From positions 33,439,521 to 33,503,520 of the forward strand of contig CM046333.1 in the NCBI GenBank assembly GCA_025403435.1: 64,000 nt of DNA, written 5' to 3'. The position numbers were made by a program, and so were the translations under genes. Shown here piece by piece: positions 22,521-33,160 of this stretch. Each line of letters begins with the position of its first letter. The first letter of the stretch is position 1. The DNA is from Artocarpus heterophyllus. Its lineage: Eukaryota > Streptophyta > Magnoliopsida > Rosales > Moraceae. Below the pieces are notes generated by a model. It was not told the DNA's origin and searched no databases. It worked only from the letters and a program-made list of their open reading frames with translations.

Positions 22521-24161
22521 GTATTGATAATTTGAGAAAAGTTATAATTACTAATAAAAGCTAGCATATGCTGAACGTGTAATATTAATATTAACGGACA
22601 AGTTAACATAATTTGAATTGCGCAATTAAGGTCAACGACAATGAAGCTAGCAATATAAAAATTTCAATCTTCTGTTGTCTTTTACATTTATCTTTTATGA
22701 TCTATAGTTAGAACGTTTGAATCTATATCCACATGTACATCTACATTTATATGGGGTTTTTAATGGCTATACGTTCACCGGCAGTTACTGGTCTAATTAT
22801 AGTAATAATTGTATATTTATATATTTGATGATATGTTGTTCATTTGACTTGCTATAGCAAGTTAAGCACCCCCTTAACCTTGATTAAAAAATATTTTTAT
22901 ATACTATCAAAAACAAAAATTTATCCTCTTAATTTTTCTAATAACTAACATTGGATTGTGAACAATTGACACTACTAACAGTAATTAAGATTTCTCTAAT
23001 CTTATTGCAATTTTTTTTTAATTTAGTTAACTTTTGAAAAAATTATTTTCTACATATAAATTAACTTTGAAAAGTTAAATGACTTAGTTTTTGGATGAAT
23101 AATTGTATTTCAAATTCAAGAAATACATACACAATACCGATGACAATGACCTCATTATACAGGAACACCCAATCCCACTTCCAAACCAATTTCAGCAATA
23201 AATTCTAATGATACATACAAGGGGATACAACATAAGCCGAGTTTCCATGAGGAGAAGCAAAAAAGAGTACTGACATGGAGCATTCATATGCCTCATTCAA
23301 CAAATCCACTATGATCGATAGAAAACTCTGATGAGTCGAGACTAAGAGACCTAAATTGCACAAGTCATCCACAGCATTATAGAGTACTGTAGATTCATCT
23401 ATAACAAAAATAAGAGAGTGAAGAAACAACTTTTATTAATACATCTATAAGGCAAAAATGCATTTATTTTACTACTGCTAGAAAACAAAACAAAACAAAA
23501 CACTAGCATGACAAAAGCTAGCAGAATCAATCCAAACCTTCATAAGTAGAGGGACTGAATAATGTAGCAATAAGCAGAGTCAGATGATCAGAAAGTAAGG
23601 CAAGTTGTTGGCTTATGGCAGTCACATGATGTTGCCACCAATTTTCGTCAGAGATTCCACCTAGAGAGACGCTACATCAAGAGAAACATAACCCCAAGTT
23701 TCCAAGCCACCTATAGTCTAACGCGCTCCGCGCCGACGGAGCAAGTCCTGCCACTTTCTTCATAGACCCATGGCCCCCAAACAACTGAAGATCTCTCACA
23801 GATGAGAAAACCAAGCATCAATATGCCTTCCATTTGCAAAAGGCATCACCACTCTGCCTCTTCTAACCAACATGCAGCCACGGCAAAGGAGCCTTATGCT
23901 TACTGTCATCCGAACGAGGCCGAAAACACCATCCCAGCCCATGCTAAAAAGCAACCCCTACCCAGTACTCTGCTCCCACCCACCAGTAGGCCAAAACCAT
24001 TCTAGAATCGCATTCATCAGGGCGTTCTAGTGCCATTCTAAGGGGTTAAATGCCCATAGGCTAGCCCAATGATAGTGCCAGAGTCAGCCCTTTAGCACTA
24101 GACAGCACACCAAGATCTTGAGAAGGAGGAAACCCTAAAAAAAATAATGAGACTATAGAAG
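22521..24161. other. Unclassified region with a GC-richer block
   Basis: 22521-23100 is AT-rich. From about 23160 to 24120 the base composition rises, with ACGCGCTCCGCGCCGACGG near 23720. A minus-strand 74-codon frame at 23429-23205 and a plus-strand 67-codon frame at 23802-24005 show no recognisable domain. An ATTAATAAAAGTTG string on the minus strand (about 23440) could be a transcript or LINE end. I cannot assign it. Confidence 0.35.
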
Positions 24162-25930
24162 TGTACATTTTTTAAGGTTAAAATCATTATTTATGTTTTT
24201 ATTTATTATTAAATCCTCTAATTAATAGCATTTTCATATTTTATGTTGTTTTATCTTAGTGTGAAAATACGCTTAAATATGTCTTTTAATGTTTTTTTTG
24301 TTTAATAATATTTTTAGTAATTTTTAGAATCAATTATGTGCGAAAAATATGTTTATGTATGAAATTAATTAAAACCACAAAAATAATGTGTCTTGACTTT
24401 TATTTTTAGTGTTATTGTGTTTTAAAACGTATTTGGGTTTGTAAATATGTTTTAATATATTTTTATTAATTTCTAAAAATATTTTCATCTCTTGAATAGT
24501 GTTTTTGACATACCCGAATTAGTTCTATACTACATTTCTATATTAGTTAATTTTTATGTATTTTTAGTTTATTAATTATTTTTAAAATTATGATAAGTAT
24601 TAAGTTTGCAAAATAATTAATTTATATGTTTATTTATTTTTGAATTTGAAATCTGAAAGAAAAACGAAGCAAAATGGCACCAAAACGGGCAAAAACAGAC
24701 AACGAATGTAAAAGAAAATCTTGCTTAGCATTGTACGGAACATGACATTGATAAGCCATAAAAATCAACTCAATAAGCTGATTCATGGGGCAGAAAACCA
24801 AAAGGAAAAAAATTAATAAATTAAGTGATAAAATAATATAATAAATAATTAAATAATAAATAAAATATTCATCAATACAACAACCCCGTTCTTCTTTCTT
24901 TTCTTTAGAAGCTGATCTCTTTAGCTATGCAGATCCTCTTTTTAGGAGGACATGCTATTAGCTTGCTCCTCCAACACTACTTTTAATATTTAAGTAATAT
25001 CTAAAATAGTGTAGAGAGTTTGGTAAGGCAAAGAGATAATCATGTATGTATAGTAGTATGGTATGGTTTTTAACTCTATATTTGTACTGCAATGTTTATA
25101 TTTTTATGGAATAAATAATTTTCTATTTTTTTTACAATTATTATGAATGTTGTTATGCTGTCCAATTCTTGCATAAATTCAGTTATGTTCTCTTTATATA
25201 ATTTAATTATGTCGCTTAGTTAATATTAATAATACTGAAATCATGCTTGTTTACTAAGTTAAGTTTTTGTTGCATTATAGACATGAACTAGGACAATAAA
25301 TGCTTGATAATACTTAATTTGTTGTCAATAAAGGATGGCGTAGTGTATATTTTTAAACCATTTAATAAGACGAAGCTATGCAAAATGTAACCTAAAAATA
25401 TATTCCACTAAAATATATTAATTTTGATTTATTATTATATTTTCTATCTTAAAATTATGTAAGTTATAACTGTAGTGGCAGCGGTTATAATTGCAATAGT
25501 TAGTGCAATAATCACTAGTGAGAGGTGATTGTTTTATTGTTTTTCCTAGGAATCTCTCACTGTATTATGGCTTGCTATATTGTATCGCTCTCGGAGGGCT
25601 CATAAAATAATAAACATGCTTGTTTTGAATGAGAAAAGATTTAATGTTACAAATGCTTTAGAAAACCTATAAATAAAATTAAATTTCATACCAGCTACGA
25701 AACATACAAAGGATTTTCGATATCTTAACAAGTCAATTTTATGTTTTTAAATTTTAAATAAAAAATTAGAAAAATGTTTCTTTAATGTTAAACTTTGTTT
25801 TGACAAATCACTTTCTTTTTTTTTTAACGTTTATTTTCGACAACTCATTTGAGTACACCCTCCTTGTGGATTTGATCTCAAACTCACCTAGACTTTATTA
25901 TTGGAGACAACCTGCACTTGGGTTTACAAT
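24162..25930 (+). mobile_element. LTR of a Gypsy element, Tat/Ogre-like (copy A)
   Basis: It is homologous along its length with 49681-51440 in the same orientation: shared blocks include TTAATATTAATAATA near 25220/50800 and ATGGCTTGCTATATTGT near 25570/51140. The 3' portion (CCTTGTGGATTTGATCTCAAACTCACC, worn, and CAACCTGCACTTGGGTTT) resembles the U5 end of Tat/Ogre and Athila LTRs, as I recall them. No coding region was seen. No matching target duplication was found, so the borders are approximate. Confidence 0.5.
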
Positions 25931-26640
25931 GTGACAAAACATGCTAATACATAGCCCACACTAGACAAATGCAATCATTTCAGCTTTAGATCTGAAAGTT
26001 AAAAGGGTTATCCAATTAGGAAAAGAAGAGAAAAAGAAAAATATCAAAAGAAGAAAGCAAGTTGGCGTTTTTCTTCTTCAAGATTTGTTGTAAGGCCCTG
26101 ATGTCTCCTACTAAGAAGAATGCCCAACAAATGGCATTGTGCCACATGGCATCTAGACAAATTAATGAAAAAAATTGCATCAAATCTTTTCCTGCTTTAA
26201 ATACTTTGTAGCTCAACATTTGTCTTGTAATTCTCTTCTTTTGTGGCTCCATCAGCCATAGTCATCATTTTGCATGCAATATGCATGTATTTTTATGTCT
26301 ATAAATAAGAGGCATTTGCCTTAGTCGTAACTTGTCCAGGAATATGTTATAATGCTAGGTTTGAAAATTTAGTTTTAGGCATAATTTTGTGACCTCTTCT
26401 TTTCTCTTTTTATGCTAAGTTTTGTACCATTTAAATAGTTTTAAGTCATGTTTTATCTTAAAAAGATTGTTATTGTTGTTGTTGTTGTTGTAACAATGTG
26501 CTTTTAAGTTCTTTTTTGCTAAAGTAAAAGGTGAAACTCTGGATTTTTTATTTGGCCTAATCTTTGTCTAAACATCTTAAGTAAGGCACAAATAACCTTG
26601 CTCGTGCAGTTTTTTTGTTTATAACCAAACATCAGTTCCC
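25931..26640. other. Spacer, unclassified
   Basis: Contains a 78-codon minus-strand frame (26252-26016) of unknown nature and a (GTT)n run at about 26469-26490. It may include the lost integrase and 3' part of the neighbouring Gypsy element, but no motif was readable. Confidence 0.35.
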
Positions 26641-26659
26641 AACATACGTAAGCCTTTGA

Positions 26660-27574
26660 GCCTTATTCTTTTCACATGGTAACTCTCCAGAATGGACTGT
26701 TCCATAAATAGAGAAAAATGGGGTTTATTCATAACTCTTCCCTGTTCTCCTACCCTTGGATTTCAATTAGTTCAACTATGCTTTGTTGCTTAAGTATCTC
26801 TATTGACACATTTCGTAACTGCTGTTCGTCCTTTGTTAATGCTAGGTGAGTAAGACTGTTTGCCTCTATATGCACAGCTCAAGGCACCTATTCTATCAGT
26901 AACCATTTGGATTTGTCGAAAAGAATTTTTATTTTCTTGAAGCACAATGGCATATTTTATCCTCTTGCTTCAAATTCCCTGCGGATTTTTAGATTTTGAG
27001 TCTGTTATTCTTGTGTGAGTCTCAATCCTACTAATAATGCCTCATACTCAATTTCATTATTTAAGATGTTAAATTCAAATCACAAAGCATAGCAAACTTT
27101 CACAATTTTGGGGCCTATCAAGATCAGCCCTACACCACATCCCTTGATGTTGGATGCTCCATCGACATACAGCTGCCAAACTGGGTTGACGGGTCCTCTA
27201 GGAAACAAAGCTTTATTTGTTTGAGGATATTTAGTGATTTCACTTTGTGTAGTAGTAATCTCAGCTTCTAAATCCTTACTATCACTAGGCAAGTGAATTA
27301 TGCTACAAAATCCACCAAAGCTTGCACCATGATGGCTACTTATGGCCTGTAATTCAATTCAAAGTCTCCCAACTCAATCAACCATTTTGTTTACCGCCCT
27401 GACATATCTGGTTTTTGGAGAACTTGCCATAAATGATGACTTGTCAATACTATTATTAGATGAGATTAGAAGTATGCTTGTAACTTTTGGGAAGCTGTGA
27501 TCAAAGCGAGTCTCTGCATCCAACAACACTTTGCTCACATAGTAAATTAGCCATTGCTTTTTTCTTCTTCTCAA
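26660..27574 (-). pseudogene. Gypsy RNase H remnant
   Basis: The frame at 27574-27374 has IYYVSKVLLDAETRF, the connection after RT. The frame at 27292-27080 has WQLYVDGASNIKGCGVGLIL, the RNase H start with its catalytic Asp. Further down, a worn NNEIEYEALLVGLRL (about 27055-27010) and AVHIEANSLTHLA (about 26880) continue the domain. Two RNase H-like blocks in a row are a feature of Tat elements. Stops and shifts throughout. Confidence 0.75.
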
Positions 27575-27897
27575 ATCAACACTACACTTGCCACGTGTTT
27601 CAAAACTAGTAAGTAAAGGTAAAGCACCTCTTCGAATTTTTGCTTTGAAAAAAGTGGTGGTTCACTTAAATATTTTTCAAGTTAAAATGCTATCTCGTAC
27701 TTCTGATCCACTTGAAATCTATTTCTTTCTTGATTACTTAGAAGAATGGTTGGCACTTATCAGTTGCACGGGCTACAAACTTGTTGAGTTCAACTACCAT
27801 TCCTGTTGATTTTTATACTTCCTTCTTTGAGCAGAAGGATTGCATTTCTAATGATGCTTTGATCTTCGCAGAATTAGCCTCAATTCCTTGATAATTA

Positions 27898-29266
27898 TGT
27901 GGTGCCCTAAAAGCTGTGACATTGTACATATTGTTAATAAATAAATAAAATAACATTTATTATTATTTTGGTTGATTATATGTATTATGAATGCATTTAT
28001 AAACATCAAGAAAATTCCATGATTATTTATGTGACTATAAATTTAGCATATAAGTGTTATTTGCTTAGGGATAAATTTATAGATAATAATCTAAATAGTC
28101 CGTAATAATTAATTAAAGTTTGGGATCTTTAATTAAAAATTACAAGTACGGTCCAATCTCATCTAAAATGAAATAGTCATTATCTGGACTATTAATGTAG
28201 AGACATTGGATTGGATGTACTTTATATAATGAGATTATATAGGACTGGACCGGATAAATTATGAATCTCTAATAATCATCCGTAACAAATAGAGTATTCA
28301 AATTTATCACTATGATGATCATATATTTGATAGTCTTAATCCTGAGTATTTATTAGACTCCTATTTATGACATTATGTTTTTTGACTTGCATGGTAAAAT
28401 TTGTCTAAGCACAGATTATAACTTAGCATCTTGGAAACATAAAGTAATAAATGGCGGGGAATAATATTATACAGATATGGAATCCATTCCTTCCCTATGA
28501 AAGTTAGAAAAATAGTTCTCTTGAGTGATAATTCAAGGTTTGAATAGTAGAGCGCTCGTTCATAATAAGATTATGAATTAATTGTTCATTAGAGAATTAT
28601 TGGAACTCAAGGATAAAGATGTAATAAGAGAGGTGAACGGAAATTGAACCTAGCTCTTATTATGAACTATTTATGGAGGACTGACTTATATGTAATGATT
28701 ATATCAATGGACTACTTGTTAATTTTCTTTGAGTAATTTCACTATAATCTCAAGAGTTCAGTTTCAGGTTTTTAGTGGAGTAACACTGAAACTAATAAAT
28801 TTGGCACATTAATCAAAGAGTTTAATTAATTGTCAAATTTATTGGAGCTTGGGTTATAGGTCCATAGGTCCCCAATACCACATCTGTAACACTATATTGG
28901 ATTTTTGCATAGAATGAATTTTACATGTTTAATTCAGGATTATTGAATTCTGAATTAATTTTTTCACACTTGAATTATTAACATGACACAGAAAAATATT
29001 CTCTGTGACACATAATGTAATGTGATAAATGTTATCAGATTTAACTGAGCATTAGATAATTAATTAATTGATTAAATTTTTTTTAAAATCTATTCTTAAA
29101 TAAATATGATTTATTTTTGAATTTAGATATATATGGTTTTGAACCAAATCTTTTTATATATATATAAGATTTTATAATATATTAATATTTTTATAATATA
29201 TTAATATATATATTAATATAATATTAAAAAAAAGTTGAAGGACGTGAAACTGAAGTTTCACGCTTT

Positions 29267-29315
<49 letters not shown>

Positions 29316-29877
29316 CCGAATCAATGATGATTGATTCGGTCAAATAAAAAAAAAAAGGGCAAACTTCCTTTTATTCCACGGTGACTTATATATACATATG
29401 TGTGTGTGTGTGTGTGTGAGACCGAATCATTTAGTGATTCGGGAAAGAAGAAAAAGAAAAAGAAAAGGGAAAGTAAAATTACTAATGGCTCAGATATAAA
29501 AGGGAGAGATAACAGTTATCTTAACAATTTTTATTCACGTAATTTGTAGAGAGAAAAACTGAGAGTTCTTCTCTAAAAAAAAGGTCTGCTATCTCATATG
29601 TTGAGTACATAGCAGATTTAGAAAAGTATAAGGAAAATTCATTCTTGCAGTTTGACGCCCACTCATCTTTCCATTGGTGTGGAGGCTCGGTTTGGAAGAT
29701 CGTGGTGTCAAAGAGGAAAGCTAGGATACCCTGATAGTCTTCAAAAGGTTAGTAAAAATTCCTAAAGCTTTCTATAATTAAAATTATATATCTATTCCCG
29801 ATGACCAAAGTTTTCAGAAAATTTTTGTTTGTCAACGATCCGTTTCTTCCGCTGCGTTTCATATTTTAATTCCAACA
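27898..29877 (+). mobile_element. Solo LTR, 1980 bp, nested in Gypsy RT, duplication AATTA
   Basis: Starts TGTGGTGCCCTAAAAG and ends AATTCCAACA. AATTA flanks both sides (27893-27897 and 29878-29882). It sits inside the RT frame of the minus-strand Gypsy, which resumes across it. A TATAAAAGGGAG box at about 29496-29507 and the end CCGCTGCGTTTC...CCAACA support plus orientation and a Copia origin. It contains (TA)n 29271-29314, (GT)n about 29399-29418 and three hairpins. No internal coding region. Confidence 0.9.
29243..29442. repeat. Three hairpins and two microsatellites inside the LTR
   Basis: 29243-29262: CGTGAAAC-TGAA-GTTTCACG, a perfect 8-bp stem. 29271-29314: (TA)n. 29315-29340: ACCGAATCAAT-GATG-ATTGATTCGGT, a perfect 11-bp stem. 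About 29399-29418: (GT)n. 29422-29442: CCGAATCA-TTTAG-TGATTCGG, an 8-bp stem with the same sequence family as the second. All lie in U3, upstream of the TATA box. Confidence 0.9.
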
Positions 29878-30119
29878 AATTAACCATAAAAACCAAGAAA
29901 TTTTCTTCATTGCACGCCAAAGGACGGTTAGATTCAACTTCATTTTGTAGTCTCCGAGTATGTTGAACGCCTCCTTCAAATATCGGACGTGGCTTGTTGC
30001 CTTCAAACTCATGATAAGAATATTGTCAACATACTCTTCTATGGTTTTCCCTATCTGTCAAATAAAATTTTTATTCACCAGCCTTTGATATATTGTTTGA
30101 GCACTTTTTATTGGGAAAG
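29878..30119 (-). pseudogene. Gypsy RT segment between the two nested LTRs
   Basis: On the minus strand it reads YQRLVNK, then IGKTIEEYVDNILIMSLKA, where the catalytic YVDD is YVDN, then a worn segment ending at the AATTA duplication. Together with 33150-32672 and sequence below 27893 it makes up the reverse transcriptase of the split element. Confidence 0.75.
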
Positions 30120-32666
30120 TGTAACAACCGCTATCTTCTTCAACCGATGTTATGTAACGTTTGACGATTTTATGTGTCACATGAACAAAATTATGACCTA
30201 GAAGCATATTTTGTGTGAAAATTTCAGTGTGATATTTATGATTATGAAATTTATTATAGACTAATGACTTTATTTACAGTGGATGGACTAAGAAATTCCA
30301 ACAACAAAGTGCCAAATGAATGATTATTATGATTTTTTTGTTTGAAAAAAAATGTTTTGTTCTGATGATTCACTTGAATTTTTGATCTGTGTGAATGTGA
30401 TGCTTTCAATTTTTTTAATGTTTGGGAGATTTATTTTAAATTTTAGGAATTTTTTTGACTTTGGAAGTCTTTTTGTCCAATTTGGGAAGAATTTATATAT
30501 TTTCAAATTTTTGAAAAAAAAATCTCAAGGGCTTCCAAAACAACATGTCGTTTTTGGAAGCCAGCCACCCAAAACGACATGTCGTTTTGGGGAGGCTAAT
30601 TTGCACAAAAAAAAAAGGCTGGAGGAGCTCCCAAAACAACATGTAGTTTTTGAAAGCTGGCCACCCAAAATGACATGTTTTTTTGGGGAAGCAGAATTGA
30701 ACAAAAAAATAAAAATAAAAACAACAAGTCATTTAAACTGTCTTCCTCCGACATCTAGAGTTGCAATAAACCAACCATTGATCCTACAAATCAATTTTAA
30801 TCATTTTTCTTTAATTTTCCACATTAAAAGTCATCAAAAACACCATTAACCGTGTTTTAAAAAAGTTTGACCAAAGAAAATGAACCCACATGTTCCCACG
30901 TTCTCTCCATCACTTTCCCCCGACAAAATCATTCACCAACGCTCCTCCACCACCTCCAGTTGTCCTCATTCTTGGTTTTCTCTCCTTTGCAGCTAAGGAT
31001 AAGGTTAAACCATAACCCATGGTCACGTGTGAACAACTCTTTTTCTCTCCCTTCATGTTCACACCGACAAGGCACGTTAATATGCCATTCACGTACCACA
31101 CCTTCCCATGCTCCTCTGTCTTTCTCTCTTGGTTGTGATTTCTTTGCAACAGGGTTATGTTATAGAGAACAACCATTGTCTCCAACATTCTTCTCTCTTC
31201 TTCCCACAATCTTATGCCTCATTTGTTTATCTCATGGCCGAGAACACGCAAACATACTCGGCCACTTACGGCGATCACCATATACTACTACCTATACCTT
31301 TAAACTCTACCCTTTATGCTCTCAAACACTTCCCAAATAGAGAATAAAGCATCCCTCCAAAATCGGAAGCTAAACGGTTAACTTACGGTGTGTTTTGCCG
31401 AAACCGTTGTTGGCCAAAACAGAGTTTTTGACCACATTTTGCGATGTTTGAGGTACTTGAGTTGTTGGAAGTAGAAAGGAAACCATCCACTTGCAAGAGG
31501 TTAAGTAAAACTGATACAAGTAAAGTAAGTACATTCTCACCTACAATGTGATTAGGAATTGTGAAAAGTTTTGAGAAATGTTATGTTTTATTATGTTATT
31601 AATGTTTATGCATTTCTCATTCAAAAGACTCCTTTTACCATGGTTATGAAGAATGTCTTTTTACGGATGTTTACATTATCGTTTCATGATGCATATGACA
31701 TTTTCACAATATATATATATATATATACACACACATATATGTATCACCTAATTAAGGCATTGCACACCCAATAATGATGATGATGATGATGATGATGATA
31801 ATGATGTTTGTCCCGCAAGGTGGACTTGTCACGTTTGGTTTGGGATTAGCTATCCCTCTCCTCTTATGACAGCACACCCTAATGATTTTAATGGTGCAAC
31901 GCCAGGGCCCTAAAGATTAAAATGAATGTTTTTAATATGGAAAAAGGAAAAAGGAAAAATGAAAGATATGTTCTTACAAAGCGTACTATATGCACTATGA
32001 TGACTATTTCAAAGATGAAATGATTCATGCCATGGTTAAAGTTGTTGTAATTTTTTGTTAGATTGCATAATGTACTTACTAAGCTTAATGCTTACGTAAG
32101 TTAATCATGTTGCAGATAAGGGTAAGGCTATAACTATGGATGGAGGATGGACAGACAGTTGTGTGTGCAAGGATGGTGGTGTTGGATCATGGAATTATGA
32201 CATGAAATAGGACATTACTAATGCTATTTTTAAATTTAATTCCACACATTATGAGATATTTTTATGGACTTGGTTTGTAATAATTTGTGGGTTGTAAATT
32301 TGCTTTCATATTTCATATTTACTATGTTAAACTAACCATTTTTTGCAGGTAGTCAGTCAGCTGAATACCTTAGGTATTTCGTCAGGCTAACCGAGGAGGA
32401 AAACTGTTTAAGGTAAGTATTATTGATTTTTTTGAAAGATACGATCCTGAGAAATGATAATGATATACACTTAGAAATAATTCAATTGTTTAAAAATTAA
32501 TTTAAATGTTAATCCATATGTTCATATGGTAAATAAAAAAAAATTACGCCAAAAATCCTAGGTTAATAATTAGATAATACTTACAAGTTTAGGTTTTCCC
32601 ATTAGATAATTAAGAAATAATGATGTAAGTTTACAATTCCTGTGACATTCGTAAGGGGACATTGCA
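30120..32666 (+). mobile_element. Gypsy-type solo LTR, 2547 bp, duplication GAAAG
   Basis: Starts TGTAACAACCGC and ends GGGGACATTGCA. GAAAG flanks both ends (30115-30119 and 32667-32671). The TGTAAC start, a GTGACATTCGTAAGGGG end and the CCCTCTCCTC block near 31850 match the LTR at 46462-47863 and recall Del/Tekay chromovirus LTRs. It lies inside the RT of the minus-strand Gypsy. The 157- and 165-codon plus-strand frames at 30352-30849 and 30867-31340 have no domain and are not believed to be genes. Contains (ATG)n at 31773-31805. Confidence 0.88.
30535..30705. repeat. 96-bp tandem duplication with a 24-bp perfect palindrome
   Basis: CCAAAACAACATGT starts at 30535 and again at 30631, and the shared unit continues through CCACCCAAAA(C/T)GACATGT. 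Within the first unit, 30568-30591 is a perfect palindrome centred on ACATGT with arms CCCAAAACGAC/GTCGTTTTGGG. The second unit has a worn version. Confidence 0.85.
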
Positions 32667-33160
32667 GAAAGGCATCCTTCTATATCAGAATACACCTATG
32701 TTTGTTGTAAATGCAGTCTTAATCTGATCGGGCACATGCATGTAAATTTGGTTATAGCCAAAGTACACTTTCATAAAGCTAAGCAATTTATACCCTACCA
32801 TTGCATCCATGAGTTGATCAATTCATGAGAGTGGGAAACAGTTTTTTGGACATGTTTTGTTTAAGTCTGTGTAATCGATATAGACTCCTCACTTCCCATT
32901 TGCCTTTTTATACAAGACTACGTCATTTTGAATAATGACTCTTTTTTATTGTCTTTGTATTAAGAAACTTCTTCGCTTCTTCAGTGTTTGCTATGTAGCG
33001 CTCTGGATTGAAAGTACGTCATTTTTGGACCTTTGCCTTGTGAGAAGGATCTATATTCAATTGGTGTACTATGATGCTTAGGTCAATTCCTGACATGTCC
33101 TTATGGGTCCAAGCAAAAACATCCTTGTATTCCCTAAGAAAGGTTGACACCGGCTCTTCC
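32667..33160 (-). pseudogene. Gypsy RT N-terminal remnant
   Basis: Minus-strand reading gives EYKDVFAWTHKDMSGIDL (about 33140-33080), then KKANGK (about 32910), YIDYTDLNKTCPKNCFPL, IDQLMDA and GYNQIYMHVPDQIKTAF. These are ordered RT blocks with at least two stop codons. The frame ends at the GAAAG duplication at 32667-32671 and resumes at 30119. Confidence 0.8.

Noticed and set aside
30352..31347. Plus-strand frames of 165 and 157 codons as candidate genes
   Set aside because: They lie wholly inside a solo LTR with exact GAAAG duplications, overlap a tandem repeat and palindrome, and contain no domain or signal peptide.
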